A stretch of 64,000 bases of DNA from CAYMCO01 sp964388955 (GCA_964388955.1 CAYMCO010000004.1:124001-188000), one strand, 5' to 3'; positions 7,898-16,483 are shown, counted from the first letter of the stretch. Notes: generated by a model not told the origin, from the letters alone. Translations and numbers: made by a program.

Positions 7898-8045
7898 TTC
7901 ATGATTTTCGTCATTCTGCCAGAATGGGCTCGCTCGAAATTCACTGCCTTTCCGAGCCGGTGGGCCACTTGCGCTGCAACGCCCCCTCCCCAAAGGAGGG
8001 TGCGCGCTTGCCCAGTCCGGCAGGGGAACCGACGCGCAGCCTGCG

Positions 8046-8054
8046 TGGTAGAAT
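8046..8054 (+). promoter_or_regulatory. extended -10 element of the SCO1 gene
   Basis: TGGTAGAAT, an extended -10 (TGn plus TAGAAT) whose predicted start point is about four bases before the SCO1 ATG at 8065. No Shine-Dalgarno precedes that ATG, so the transcript may be leaderless. No good -35 element was seen. Confidence 0.4.
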
Positions 8055-8064
8055 TTCCAGCGCA

Positions 8065-8679
8065 ATGCCACGTACGGAATCTCACAAGGCCGCCCGTGCT
8101 TTCTCGCTGACGCTTGTGATAATCAGCTTGATCGCCGCCGCCTGCGCCGGAGGCGCGTACGCCTGGCACGGCAGCCCATATGCTGACACCTCGCCTGCCC
8201 CCGATTTCGAGCTCACCGATACAGAGGGGGAGCCCTTCCGGTTGAGCGCCCAGCAAGGCAAAGCTGTGCTGCTCTTTTTCGGCTACACCTCGTGCCCGGA
8301 TATTTGCCCCGCCACTGTGGGCGAGATGCGCTCGGTGTTTGACCAGATGGGAGCGGACGCGTCGAAGGCCATCTTTGCCTTCATCACCGTGGACCCTGAA
8401 AGGGACTCGGCCGAGGCCCTGCGGGATTACCTGGACAGATTCAACCCCAATTTCGTCGGCCTTTGGGGTGACCCAGGGCGCCTAGCCACCGCCGAGGGCG
8501 CGTATGGCGTATTCGCTCAGGCGGACGATCACCAACCGGGCGAACCCTATGAAGTGACACACACCGCCAGGGTTTTCCTGATCGACCCCGAAGGGCTGCT
8601 GCGCACCAATTACCCGGTCGACACCGATCCGCAGGACATCCTTGCCGATCTGCAGTACGTGACCAAGCGCGCGCCATGA
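8065..8679 (+). CDS. SCO1/SenC family copper chaperone for cytochrome oxidase
   Basis: 204 residues from ATG 8065; the frame is open to 7924, but the extra 47 residues do not look like a signal and 8065 gives a proper N-terminal membrane anchor (about residues 12-32). The thioredoxin-like domain carries the copper and redox motif TSCPDICP near residue 79 and the distal His in EVTHTARVFLIDPEG near residue 168, the complete SCO1 ligand set. The protein should face outside the membrane and deliver copper to the CuA centre of subunit II (CtaC in this window). It starts a rightward group with a PCu(A)C remnant, a polyferredoxin and a FixH-like protein, so the set looks devoted to oxidase assembly. 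Confidence 0.92.
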   Translation: MPRTESHKAARAFSLTLVIISLIAAACAGGAYAWHGSPYADTSPAPDFELTDTEGEPFRLSAQQGKAVLLFFGYTSCPDICPATVGEMRSVFDQMGADASKAIFAFITVDPERDSAEALRDYLDRFNPNFVGLWGDPGRLATAEGAYGVFAQADDHQPGEPYEVTHTARVFLIDPEGLLRTNYPVDTDPQDILADLQYVTKRAP

Positions 8680-8879
8680 AACGCCGCCGCTGTTCCATCG
8701 AAGCCCTGGCAGCCGTGCTCGCATTAACCGCCTGCAGCCGGACCCGGATCGGGATCGAAGTTCCGGACGCATGGGCCCGGCCGGCGTCCGCCGGCGCCAA
8801 CAGCGCTCTCCGTATCCATACACTTCTCTTCCAGCAGGCCGGCCCAATCACCATCCAGGTGCCGTTTGAGGACCGATGA
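8676..8879 (+). pseudogene. internally deleted PCu(A)C-type copper chaperone
   Basis: 67 codons, start overlapping the SCO1 stop by four bases (ATGA). The N-terminus has a lipoprotein-like signal (LAAVLALTAC) and the PCu(A)C opening block IEVPDAWARPASAGANSA; after this the family normally has about 85-90 residues including the copper ligands (H-x-M ... H-x-M), but here the frame jumps straight to a segment resembling the last strand of the fold (FQQAGPITIQVPFED). The copper ligands are therefore missing. The frame itself is intact, so this is best read as an in-frame internal deletion leaving a non-functional remnant; a short unrelated lipoprotein is the alternative. Confidence 0.55.
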
Positions 8880-8916
8880 CCCCTCCTCTACCGCGCTGCA
8901 GCCAGACGAAGGCGAA

Positions 8917-10368
8917 ATGAATACTCAGCCACGGCTCACTGTCTCGCATACGGCATCAGTTTACCGGCCGCGGCAAATCCGGGACCTTCTCCATCTTCCC
9001 CTCATGGGGCGGCTATTGCGCTGGCGGTGGGGCCGCCTGGTCTTTCAGTCCATCCTCATGGCGGTCGCCTTGCTGATGGTCTACGACGGATTCACGGGCC
9101 CACAGATGGCGGCGGACAACACCGCCACCCTGTTCGCCTGGGTGCACTACCGGGGTTTCATCATCCTGGCCCTGCTGCTGGTGGGCAACCTGTTCTGCTT
9201 CGCCTGCCCGTTTACGCTGCCGCGCACGCTGGCCATGCGGCTCAGCGGCGCGGGCCAGCGCTTTCCCCGGTTCCTGCGCAATAAATGGATCGCCATCGGG
9301 TCGCTATTCCTCATCTTCTGGCTCTACGAATGGCTCGACCTCTGGGCCAGCCCGTGGCTCACGGCCTGGCTCATCGTGGCCTACTTCGTGGCCGCCTTTG
9401 CCCTGGAGTCGCTCTTTGCCGAATCTCCCTTCTGCAAGTATGTCTGCCCACTGGGTGCCTTCAATTTCGTGCACAGCCGGATCTCCCCTTTGCAGATCAC
9501 GGCCCGGGATCCGGCAGTGTGCCGTGACTGCGAGGGCAAGGAATGCGTGAACGGAACCACCCAGGTCCTGGGCTGCGGCACCGAGCTCTTCGTGCCCACC
9601 CTGCGCTCAAACATGGATTGCGTGTTGTGCCTGGACTGCGCCCGGGCCTGCCCCTATGACAACGTGGCGCTGCAAGTGCGCCGGCCTCTGGAGGAGCTGG
9701 CCTCCGACCGTTCGGCGAAGCACTGGGGAGGCATCCTGCTGACGACTTCGCTGGTCTTCATGGGCCTGATGAACGCCTTTGGAATGGTCAAACCAGTGCG
9801 CTCCCTGCAGTCCTGGCTTGGAGAGCTCGGCCTGCGCTGGGAGGGTGGGCAGCTACTATTGCTGTTTGGCATCGGCGGGCTGGTGCTGCCTGCGGCGGCC
9901 ACCCTCGGAGCCGCCTGGCTCAGCGGCCGGTTGGCCGGACCCGAGAGGCGGGAGGCGGGCAGAGAATACGCGGCCCGATACGCCTCTGCCTTTATCCCTA
10001 TGGGATTTGGCGTCTGGCTGGCGCATTACGGCTTCCACCTCGCCATCAGCGGGCTGGCTGTCGTGCCGGCCCTGCAATCCTTCTTCCTACGGCACGGCTC
10101 GCTGTTATTGGGGGGCAAGGCAAACTGGAACCTCAGCTATCTGCTCCCGGCGGAGTGGATCTTTCCTCTCCAGGTCCTCGCGGTGCTCGCCGGGTTCCTG
10201 GTCTCACTTGTCGTGCTGACCAGAAGTGCCTTGGAGTCTTCCAGCGAGCCCATTAACGCCTTTCTCGAGCTGCTCCCTTGGGCGGCCCTGCTCTTCCTGA
10301 TCACAGTGGCCGCCCTGGCGGTTTTCAACCTGCCGATGGAAATGCGCGGCATGATGATGGCGACATGA
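8917..10368 (+). CDS. membrane polyferredoxin, CcoG/NapH-like
   Basis: 483 residues from ATG 8917 (an ATG at 8866 would overlap the gene before). Several membrane helices (about residues 40-65, 80-105, 125-145, 150-170) precede two ferredoxin-type motifs: FCKYVCPLGAF with a nearby CRDCEGKEC, and CVLCLDCARACP, plus a CFACP motif between helices 2 and 3. The C-terminal 200 residues contain further helices. This architecture is that of NapH/NosR/CcoG-like membrane electron carriers that pass electrons across or along the membrane; placement between SCO1 and a FixH-like gene argues for metal-centre reduction during oxidase assembly (the CcoG role is Cu(II) reduction). The exact branch cannot be settled by eye. 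Confidence 0.8.
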   Translation: MNTQPRLTVSHTASVYRPRQIRDLLHLPLMGRLLRWRWGRLVFQSILMAVALLMVYDGFTGPQMAADNTATLFAWVHYRGFIILALLLVGNLFCFACPFTLPRTLAMRLSGAGQRFPRFLRNKWIAIGSLFLIFWLYEWLDLWASPWLTAWLIVAYFVAAFALESLFAESPFCKYVCPLGAFNFVHSRISPLQITARDPAVCRDCEGKECVNGTTQVLGCGTELFVPTLRSNMDCVLCLDCARACPYDNVALQVRRPLEELASDRSAKHWGGILLTTSLVFMGLMNAFGMVKPVRSLQSWLGELGLRWEGGQLLLLFGIGGLVLPAAATLGAAWLSGRLAGPERREAGREYAARYASAFIPMGFGVWLAHYGFHLAISGLAVVPALQSFFLRHGSLLLGGKANWNLSYLLPAEWIFPLQVLAVLAGFLVSLVVLTRSALESSSEPINAFLELLPWAALLFLITVAALAVFNLPMEMRGMMMAT

Positions 10369-10928
10369 GAACCCTCCGCTTGGCTTCGGGCCTCGTGTGG
10401 GCCGCATTGTTCCTCTCCATCGCCCAGCCCACGGCCGCTTCCGGGCCGGGCACGGGCGGCCGGCGCATCCAACTGGACAACGAACCGGCAGGCCCTTTCC
10501 GGTTGCGCGTCGTCACGTCTCCCACCCCGCCATCGGTCGAGAACCTGTATCTGGAGGTCAAGGTGCTCGACGGCGCCTCGGGAAACACGGTCACCGACGC
10601 TCAGGTGCTCACCTGGGCCCATCCAGCGCAGGGCGATGCACCCAGAATTGAAGCGCAGGCCAACCACGACATCGCCCCCATCCCCACGGAATATGCCGCC
10701 CACTTGCCGGTCCCAGAGGCGGGCATGTGGCGGATCCATGTGCAGGTCACCGGAGTACAGGGCAGCGGCGAAGTATCTTTCCTGCAGCGGGTGAACAACC
10801 GGACATCTCTGGGCTGGGTCATCGCCATCGGCGTGCCACTCGGGGGACTGAGCCTGCTGGCAGTCTTCTTTCTCTGGCTGCAGCGCAGCCAGGGCGGGTC
10901 GCGCGTGGGTGCCCGGCCCGATTCCTGA
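10365..10928 (+). CDS. FixH/YtkA-like membrane protein
   Basis: 187 residues; ATG 10365 overlaps the polyferredoxin stop by four bases, so translation is coupled. It has a signal peptide (residues 1-25), a periplasmic beta domain of roughly 110 residues (FRLRVVTSPTPPSVENLYLEV, TYAAHLPVPEAGMWRIHVQV-like strands), and a single C-terminal helix (about residues 147-170, IAIGVPLGGLSLLAVFFLWL). The domain resembles the YtkA/FixH type found with cytochrome oxidase and copper genes. In cbb3 systems FixH helps assemble the oxidase; here the only heme-copper oxidase nearby is the caa3 type. Role in copper delivery is inferred from the neighbours. Confidence 0.6.
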   Translation: MRTLRLASGLVWAALFLSIAQPTAASGPGTGGRRIQLDNEPAGPFRLRVVTSPTPPSVENLYLEVKVLDGASGNTVTDAQVLTWAHPAQGDAPRIEAQANHDIAPIPTEYAAHLPVPEAGMWRIHVQVTGVQGSGEVSFLQRVNNRTSLGWVIAIGVPLGGLSLLAVFFLWLQRSQGGSRVGARPDS

Positions 10929-11118
10929 GGGGCGGACACTCCCACCGCATGCTTCGACCCACCGTGATCGGCCAGGGCGAAAACGGACTTTATCGATCCT
11001 CCTATTGGAACGATCCGCGCCCCCTCAAGAATCTGAAGGGTATGCCGGTCCAGCTTCCAGCGGGGCTTGGCGCGCCGAGGGCTATGGGATTTCCGCGTGA
11101 ATATGAGGATAAACGCTG

Positions 11119-12030
11119 CTAGAGCAGGGTATCCAGCACCAATGCGGCGAAGACCAGGGCCAGGTATGTGTTCGAAAAACGATACATCCGCCAGGCCACC
11201 CGAGTGTCCTTGTCTCTAAGCACATGGTATGCCTGGAAGATCAACCCCGCGCCGAGCACCATCGCCGCCACCACGTAGAGCCACTCGCCGAGATGCACGA
11301 CCGGCAGCAGAAATGTCAAGGCCACCACCTGCACACTGTAGAGCAGAATCATCCAGCGCGCTTCCCGATCGCCATATACTACGGGCATCATCGGGATTCC
11401 CGCCCGCGCGTAGTCCCGCCGGCGCACAAGGGCCATTGCCCAGAAGTGTGGCGGGGTCCAGAAGAATACGACCGCAGCCAGAAACAGGCCCGCGATGGAC
11501 AGCCCGCCGGTGGCCGCCGCCCAACCCACCAGCGGCGGAAAGCAGCCTGCCCCACCTCCCACCACGATGTTCTGGGCCGTCGTGGGCTTCAGGATCATGC
11601 TGTAGAACACTACATAGTAAAGCACACCTGTCAGTGCCAGGAGCGCGCTCAGCAGATTGACAAACAGCGCCAGGGCGGTGACGCCCAGAACACATAGCGA
11701 GATCCCAAAGACCAGCGCCTCGCGGCGGTCCAGCCGTTCGGCTGGCAGCGGCCTTGCCCGCGTCCGACGCATCAAGCGATCCAAATCCCGATCGACATAG
11801 TGATTCAAGGCGCTGGCACCCCCCGCCGTCAGCGCGCCACCAAGCAGAGTCCAGAACACGACCTTGACACCGGGCCACCCGGCCGCTCCGACAACCATGG
11901 CAGCCAATGTGGTCAGCAGTTGTAAGGCCACGATAATCGGCTTCGTCAGTGTAAGGAAATCGCGGAGCCTCGCCATGCGCGGGGGGCTATCGAGGTGTGT
12001 TCTCTCCTGGTTTTCCACGTTCAGCGCCAC
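11119..12030 (-). CDS. ctaB: protoheme IX farnesyltransferase (heme O synthase)
   Basis: 303 residues from GTG 12030, preceded by AGGAGG. A polytopic UbiA-family prenyltransferase with about nine helices. Both Asp-rich signatures are visible: NHYVDRDLDRLMRRTRARPLP near residues 76-96 and the YARAGIPMMPVVYGDREAR loop near residue 215. The enzyme adds a farnesyl group to heme b to give heme O, needed for the heme A or O of the caa3 oxidase encoded just upstream on the same strand (63 bases after ctaF). It converges with the FixH-like gene. No CtaA (heme A synthase) is in the window. Confidence 0.95.
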   Translation of the reverse strand: MALNVENQERTHLDSPPRMARLRDFLTLTKPIIVALQLLTTLAAMVVGAAGWPGVKVVFWTLLGGALTAGGASALNHYVDRDLDRLMRRTRARPLPAERLDRREALVFGISLCVLGVTALALFVNLLSALLALTGVLYYVVFYSMILKPTTAQNIVVGGGAGCFPPLVGWAAATGGLSIAGLFLAAVVFFWTPPHFWAMALVRRRDYARAGIPMMPVVYGDREARWMILLYSVQVVALTFLLPVVHLGEWLYVVAAMVLGAGLIFQAYHVLRDKDTRVAWRMYRFSNTYLALVFAALVLDTLL

Positions 12031-12093
12031 TGGCCGTTATCCTCCTGGGCCCTTGTCCGCGTGTCAGAGGCCTCGCCCGCGCCCCTTCGGTCC

Positions 12094-12384
12094 TTAGGAA
12101 CGCACCGCAACATAGGCGAAAACAATGAGCAAGACCACGGGAATCAAGAGTATGTACATGTAGATCCGTGAATCGGTTTTCAGATGCATGTAGAAGCCGG
12201 CCACCAAGGCGGCTTTGCTGATCGAGAACAAAGCGAAGAGCCCGTTCCGAAGATCCTGGGGAACGCCCAGCCCGGTGGAGAGAAGCACTTCGACCACCGT
12301 GATGACTGCCAAAATGAGAAATACCACGGCGTATGTGAGCCGAGAGATCGGCCTTCCTTCTGCTGAAGAGATATTCGCTTTCAT
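12094..12384 (-). CDS. ctaF: cytochrome c oxidase subunit IV
   Basis: 96 residues from ATG 12384, two bases after the stop of subunit III. Three predicted helices: residues 16-36, 45-67 and 73-94. The FYMHLKTDSR stretch between helices 2 and 3 is the usual mark of the small prokaryotic subunit IV (COX4_pro type). It has no cofactors and stabilises the oxidase complex. Gene order C-D-E-F with ctaB after it is the common arrangement for caa3 oxidases. Confidence 0.88.
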   Translation of the reverse strand: MKANISSAEGRPISRLTYAVVFLILAVITVVEVLLSTGLGVPQDLRNGLFALFSISKAALVAGFYMHLKTDSRIYMYILLIPVVLLIVFAYVAVRS

Positions 12385-12386
12385 AT

Positions 12387-12992
12387 TTACAGCCCCGAGA
12401 GCAGGTAGATCAATGTAAACAGCACGATCCAGACCACATCCACGAAGTGCCAGTAGATGCCAAACACCTCGACACCCATATAGTTTCCGGCATCATATGC
12501 CCCCCGGGATGCCTTTACCGCGGTCAGCACGGCCCATATGATGCCTGCAAAGACATGCAGCCCGTGGAAGCCGGTTAACGTGAAGAAGCTGGAGGCGAAC
12601 ACGCTGCTGCCAAGCGTCATCCCTTTCCCGACGAGCTTGGAGAACTCAACCAACTGTCCTGTCAGGAACCCAGCGCCCAGCATGATGGTCACGATGAGGA
12701 ATCGGACCAGCCCCGCCTGGTCGCCTCTTTGGATAGCAGAGATGCCCATTACCACGCTGAAGCTGGAGGTCAGCAGTATGAAGGTGTTGACTCCGACGAG
12801 GACCACATCCAGCAGCGCGGCCTGCTCGGGAGCAGGGTGGTTGAGCTCATAGAAGAGGAAGGTGGAGATCAAGCCGCCGAAGAACATCACCTCCGAGGCA
12901 ATGAATAACCAGATCCCCAACTTGAGGTGATCGACGCCCAGCGCCTTTCCGGCCTGGAAGCGTCCTTCGTCGGCCATGAGTGATTCGGACAT
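12387..12992 (-). CDS. ctaE: cytochrome c oxidase subunit III
   Basis: 201 residues from ATG 12992 (GGGAGGGAG site), chosen over an upstream in-frame start at 13082 that lies inside ctaD. Five helices, the short prokaryotic form of subunit III: the N-terminal LGIWLFIASEVMFFGGL block and the C-terminal HFVDVVWIVLFTLIYL block with the conserved HFVD are both present, as is FTLTGFHGLHVFAG. Subunit III is membrane-embedded, has no metal centre, and protects the proton-uptake path. Lies between ctaD and ctaF, with 16 bases to ctaD. Confidence 0.93.
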   Translation of the reverse strand: MSESLMADEGRFQAGKALGVDHLKLGIWLFIASEVMFFGGLISTFLFYELNHPAPEQAALLDVVLVGVNTFILLTSSFSVVMGISAIQRGDQAGLVRFLIVTIMLGAGFLTGQLVEFSKLVGKGMTLGSSVFASSFFTLTGFHGLHVFAGIIWAVLTAVKASRGAYDAGNYMGVEVFGIYWHFVDVVWIVLFTLIYLLSGL

Positions 12993-13008
12993 CGGCCTGC
13001 TCCCTCCC

Positions 13009-14637
13009 TCAATCTCCCGCGGGTTCCGCCGCGATGTGCCTCTCAGCCGGCACGGCCGGCTCGCCATAGTCATACGGTCCACGGGTTACTCTGGGCAGAC
13101 GCTCGAAGTTCCCCGGCGGAGGCGGCGAGGTGGTCTGCCATTCCAAGGTCAGGGCGCGCCATGGGTTGGCGGATGCCCGGGGCCCGCGCAGCCAACTCCA
13201 CGCCATATTGAGCACGAAGATCAAGATCGATGTGCCGAGGACATAGGCGCCGATGCTCGAGACCATGTTAAGAGATGCCAGCTCAGGCCGGTAGTCCACC
13301 ACCCGGCGCGGCATGCCCTGCAAGCCCAGCAGAAACATCGGCAGGTAGGTCAAGTTGGCCCCGATGAATGTCAAATAGAACTGCAGTTGTCCCAGAGATT
13401 CGTTGTACCTACGGCCGGTGACCTTCGGGAACCAGTAGTAGAACCCCGCCAGGATCGAGAACACACTGCCGCCAAACAGCACATAGTGCAGGTGGCCCAC
13501 AATGAAATAGGTGTCATGCACATGCAGATCGAAGGGGATGGATGCCTGGAATACCCCGGTGATGCCACCGATCAAGAACATGGAGATGAACCCCAGGGTG
13601 AACAGCATGGGCGTCTTCAAATCCAGCTTGCCTCCCCATATTGTGGCCAACCAGGAGAAGATCTTGATCCCGGTAGGCACAGCGATGATCATGGAGGTGA
13701 TCATGAACGGCACTCGCAGGCCGGGGGCCATTCCACTGGCGAACATGTGGTGTGCCCAAACCGTCATCCCCAGCACCGCGATGGCCATGCTGGACAGCGC
13801 GATGGCCTTGTAGCCGAAGATCGGTTTGCGGGAAAATGGCGGCAGCACCTCGGAGATGATCCCCATACCCGGCAGCACCATGATGTACACGGCTGGGTGC
13901 GAATAGAACCAGAACACGTTCTGCCAAAGGATGGGATCGCCCCCGGCCTGGACCGTGAAGAACAGGGTCCCGAGCATTCGGTCGAACACCAGCAGGATGA
14001 GCCCGGCGGTCAACATGGGAGTGGCGATGAGCACAATCAGAGCGGTGGCGAACATGCTCCATACAAAAAGAGGCATTGACCAGAAGGTCATCCCCTCGGC
14101 TCGCATAGTGATGATGGTGGTCAAGAAGTTGATGGCTCCCATAATGGAGGAGGTGCCCAGGACCGCCACGGCAAGCGCCCACAGGGTCTGACCGTCAGGG
14201 ACAACTGTCGAAAGCGGTGCATAGGCCGTCCATCCGCTCTCCGCAGGCCCCACCAAAGCGCTCGTCGCCAAAATCAACCCTGCGACAGGAAACAGCCAGT
14301 ATGACAAGGCGTTCAATCTCGGAAAGGCCATGTCCCGGGCCCCGATCATGAGCGGGACGAAATAATTGCCGAACCCCGCCCAGACGGGGATGACCCAAAA
14401 GAAGACCATGATCGAGCCGTGATTGGTGATCACCTGGTTGTACAGTTCACCGTTGAGCAGACTGATGCCAGGCCGGAGCAGCTCCGTCCGGATCAACATC
14501 GCCAAGGTGCCGCCCACAAGGAAGAAGAACAGCGCGGTCACCATGTACTGCACACCGATCACCTTGTGATCCGTGTTCCATCTGAAGTAGCGGCGCCAAC
14601 CCCCGCCGCTTTTCATCGCGTATTCCGCTGTGGCCAT
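13009..14637 (-). CDS. ctaD: cytochrome c oxidase subunit I, A2-type
   Basis: 542 residues from ATG 14637. Twelve helices with heme and CuB ligands: VITNHGSIMVFFW (low-spin heme His), WFYSHPAVYIMVLP (CuB His and cross-linked Tyr region), WAHHMFASGM (two CuB His), and HDTYFIVGHLHYVLFGG (His of high- and low-spin hemes). The YSHP motif in place of the Glu of GHPEVY puts it in the A2 group of heme-copper oxidases, where proton loading does not use the helix VI Glu. It catalyses reduction of O2 to water with electrons from cytochrome c and pumps protons. Second gene of the ctaCDEF operon. Confidence 0.96.
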   Translation of the reverse strand: MATAEYAMKSGGGWRRYFRWNTDHKVIGVQYMVTALFFFLVGGTLAMLIRTELLRPGISLLNGELYNQVITNHGSIMVFFWVIPVWAGFGNYFVPLMIGARDMAFPRLNALSYWLFPVAGLILATSALVGPAESGWTAYAPLSTVVPDGQTLWALAVAVLGTSSIMGAINFLTTIITMRAEGMTFWSMPLFVWSMFATALIVLIATPMLTAGLILLVFDRMLGTLFFTVQAGGDPILWQNVFWFYSHPAVYIMVLPGMGIISEVLPPFSRKPIFGYKAIALSSMAIAVLGMTVWAHHMFASGMAPGLRVPFMITSMIIAVPTGIKIFSWLATIWGGKLDLKTPMLFTLGFISMFLIGGITGVFQASIPFDLHVHDTYFIVGHLHYVLFGGSVFSILAGFYYWFPKVTGRRYNESLGQLQFYLTFIGANLTYLPMFLLGLQGMPRRVVDYRPELASLNMVSSIGAYVLGTSILIFVLNMAWSWLRGPRASANPWRALTLEWQTTSPPPPGNFERLPRVTRGPYDYGEPAVPAERHIAAEPAGD

Positions 14638-14673
14638 CCCATCACTCCCAATTCGATTTCGACCCGGGTCTCA

Positions 14674-15696
14674 CTATCGCTTCAGCAGATATTGCACCAG
14701 AGCGTTGATCTCCTCGTCCGAGAGTCTCTCGGCGAAATCCTGCGGCATAACCCCCTCGGGGAAGCCCTCCACCACATTTGCGTTCGGATCCAAGATCGAT
14801 TGCCGGATGTATGCCGGGGCATCCATGCCCGGGACTCGCTCGCCGGCGCGCTCGCCAATGCCGTCCAGATCAGGCCCCACCTGCCCCTCTGCGCCAGCAT
14901 CAGCGAGGGTGTGGCATGCCCCACAGCCCTGGGCCACGAATAGTGCACGCTGCCCATCCACCGAATCCAGCGGCTGTTCCGCCGTCGCTCGCTGACTGGA
15001 CAACCAGCTCTCGAATTCCTCGGGGGTCTCAACAATCGCATCGGTCACCATGCCGGCATGCCCGGGGCCGCACAATTCAGCGCACTGCACTTGGTATGTC
15101 CCGGTGCGTACTGGCCGCAGGGTCAGGTCAGAAATCCGGCCCGGGGTGGCGTCTCGCTTGACCCGGAACTGGGGCACATAGAAAGAATGGATCACATCTT
15201 CAGAGGTGATCTGCAGATGGGCCTCCCGGTTCAACGGCAAATGGAGCACAGAGGAGGTGACCCCGGACTCGGGGTAGGTGAATTGCCATGAGAACTGGCG
15301 GCCCACCACCTCGATCACCAAAGGATTCTCACCGGGAAGCTCCGACTTGGTCAGGACTTGATAGGAATACAGGCTGATGCTTACCACAATAACCACGGGA
15401 ATCAACGTCCAAACAATCTCCAGTGCCGTGTTCCCGTGGATCGGTGGGCCGTCCTCCTGATCGCCGGGCTGGCGCCGGAAGCGCAGCACCGCATACACCA
15501 GTCCCCCCTCAACAACCAAGAAGATGACGGCCGACACACCCAACATCACTCGAAACAGCTGGTCAACCAACTCCGCACGCTGCGCACCAGGGCGCGGCAA
15601 TATCCCCGACACATCCACCGCAACGGCAACGTAGACGCCAATGGCGATCAGGGCGATCGATATGGCGGCTATGGCGAGAATTCTCCCTCTATTCAA
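14674..15696 (-). CDS. ctaC: cytochrome c oxidase subunit II with fused cytochrome c domain (caa3 type)
   Basis: About 340 residues. I choose TTG 15696, which has a strong GGGGGAGGAGA site and places the first helix at the N-terminus; an upstream TTG at 15765 lacks a good site. Two helices (about residues 5-28 and 48-70), then the CuA cupredoxin domain with VQCAELCGPGHAGM, which supplies the two Cys, His and Met ligands, then a C-terminal cytochrome c domain with CGACH and an axial Met in EGVMPQDFAE. The fused heme makes the enzyme a caa3 oxidase that takes electrons from membrane-bound cytochromes. First gene of the minus-strand oxidase operon. Confidence 0.93.
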   Translation of the reverse strand: MNRGRILAIAAISIALIAIGVYVAVAVDVSGILPRPGAQRAELVDQLFRVMLGVSAVIFLVVEGGLVYAVLRFRRQPGDQEDGPPIHGNTALEIVWTLIPVVIVVSISLYSYQVLTKSELPGENPLVIEVVGRQFSWQFTYPESGVTSSVLHLPLNREAHLQITSEDVIHSFYVPQFRVKRDATPGRISDLTLRPVRTGTYQVQCAELCGPGHAGMVTDAIVETPEEFESWLSSQRATAEQPLDSVDGQRALFVAQGCGACHTLADAGAEGQVGPDLDGIGERAGERVPGMDAPAYIRQSILDPNANVVEGFPEGVMPQDFAERLSDEEINALVQYLLKR

Positions 15697-15795
15697 TTGG
15701 CCGTCTCCTCCCCCAAGTTGAGTCCGCAGCCGACCGCAGCGGCTGCGCGCGATCCTCCCCACCAATTGGAAATGTCCTGCTGACCAACCCGCATG

Positions 15796-15804
15796 ATTCT
15801 ACCA
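15796..15804 (-). promoter_or_regulatory. extended -10 element for ctaCDEF
   Basis: On the minus strand TGGTAGAAT, followed by C, about 100 bases before the ctaC start. It has the same form as the element at 8046-8054. It is divergent from the element at 15841-15849, so the oxidase and cupredoxin promoters are back to back. Confidence 0.4.
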
Positions 15805-15840
15805 TCTCCACCCATATCTATCCATTTATTATTGTTCAGA

Positions 15841-15849
15841 TGATATAAT
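15841..15849 (+). promoter_or_regulatory. extended -10 element for the cupredoxin gene
   Basis: TGATATAAT followed by C: a consensus -10 with the TGn extension, about 95 bases before the first acceptable start codon of the cupredoxin gene. A convincing -35 was not seen, as expected for extended -10 promoters. Confidence 0.5.
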
Positions 15850-15943
15850 CCGGCCGCAAGCGGATGGCCCCGAAATCTACGGGGCGACCACATCGAGGAG
15901 CAGAGAAGAAGAAAAGCAGAGGCGAACCTTCACGCTGATTGGA

Positions 15944-16327
15944 TTGGGCCTCCTTGTCGCAGTCATCGCAGGTGCCTGCGGTGGATCAACAGCGCCCGAT
16001 TCGGCAGAAGTCTCAGTCAGCATGGCCGAGTTCTCCTTCACCCCCTCCGTCGTGTCCGCGCCGGCGAGCGCCAAGATCACGTTGAAGCTCACCAATAACG
16101 GCACGGTAGATCATAACTGGGTTCTCATGGAGGCCGCATACACCGCAGAGCCTCCATTTTCGGATGAAGATCAATCCCACGTGCTCCAGGAATTCACCTT
16201 ATCGCCGGGCGAGCAACAGACAGTTACCTTCACCGCGCCGAGCGATCCGGGCAAGTATCAAGTCGTCTGCAGCGCGCCCGGGCACCTGGAGGCAGGCATG
16301 CAGGGGACATTTACCTTCACAGAATGA
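15944..16327 (+). CDS. cupredoxin (plastocyanin-like) lipoprotein
   Basis: 127 residues if read from TTG 15944. A lipobox IAGAC ends the signal, and the mature protein is a blue-copper fold with ligands visible as His in VDHNWVLME (near residue 56) and the C-terminal CSAPGHLEAGM loop (Cys, His, Met). It would be an outward-facing, lipid-anchored electron carrier to the caa3 oxidase encoded divergently. Oddly, no ATG, GTG or TTG occurs in frame between the stop at 15845 and 15944, yet the codons just before (KQRRTFTLI) read like the basic start of a signal peptide, so the true start may be CTG 15935 or ATT 15938, or the sequence has a frameshift. Confidence 0.82.
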   Translation: MGLLVAVIAGACGGSTAPDSAEVSVSMAEFSFTPSVVSAPASAKITLKLTNNGTVDHNWVLMEAAYTAEPPFSDEDQSHVLQEFTLSPGEQQTVTFTAPSDPGKYQVVCSAPGHLEAGMQGTFTFTE

Positions 16328-16417
16328 CCAATGGCCAAATGACAGAGAGGCGACCGATATACAAGGGCTCCCCCACCGAAGAGGGTCCCGCGGCGTCCTT
16401 CAGCGCCCCTCTAGGCC

Positions 16418-16446
16418 AGCGGCGCAGGCAATGAGCCTGCGCCGCT
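16418..16446. terminator. strong stem-loop between convergent genes
   Basis: AGCGGCGCAGGC, loop AATGA, GCCTGCGCCGCT: a perfect 12-bp stem in the 156-base gap between the cupredoxin gene and the convergent diheme cytochrome gene. There is no T-run on either side, so factor-independent termination is doubtful, but the place suits a bidirectional terminator or 3'-end stabiliser. Confidence 0.5.
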
Positions 16447-16483
16447 CCATAACCCCGGAAATGCCACCCCCATAGTGCGTGGA

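Noticed and set aside
10949..11122. 57-codon plus-strand frame in the gap between the FixH-like gene and ctaB
   Set aside because: No ribosome site, no family, overlaps the end of ctaB; probably chance.
12976..14079. 367-codon plus-strand frame opposite ctaD
   Set aside because: Antisense shadow of an unmistakable cytochrome oxidase gene.
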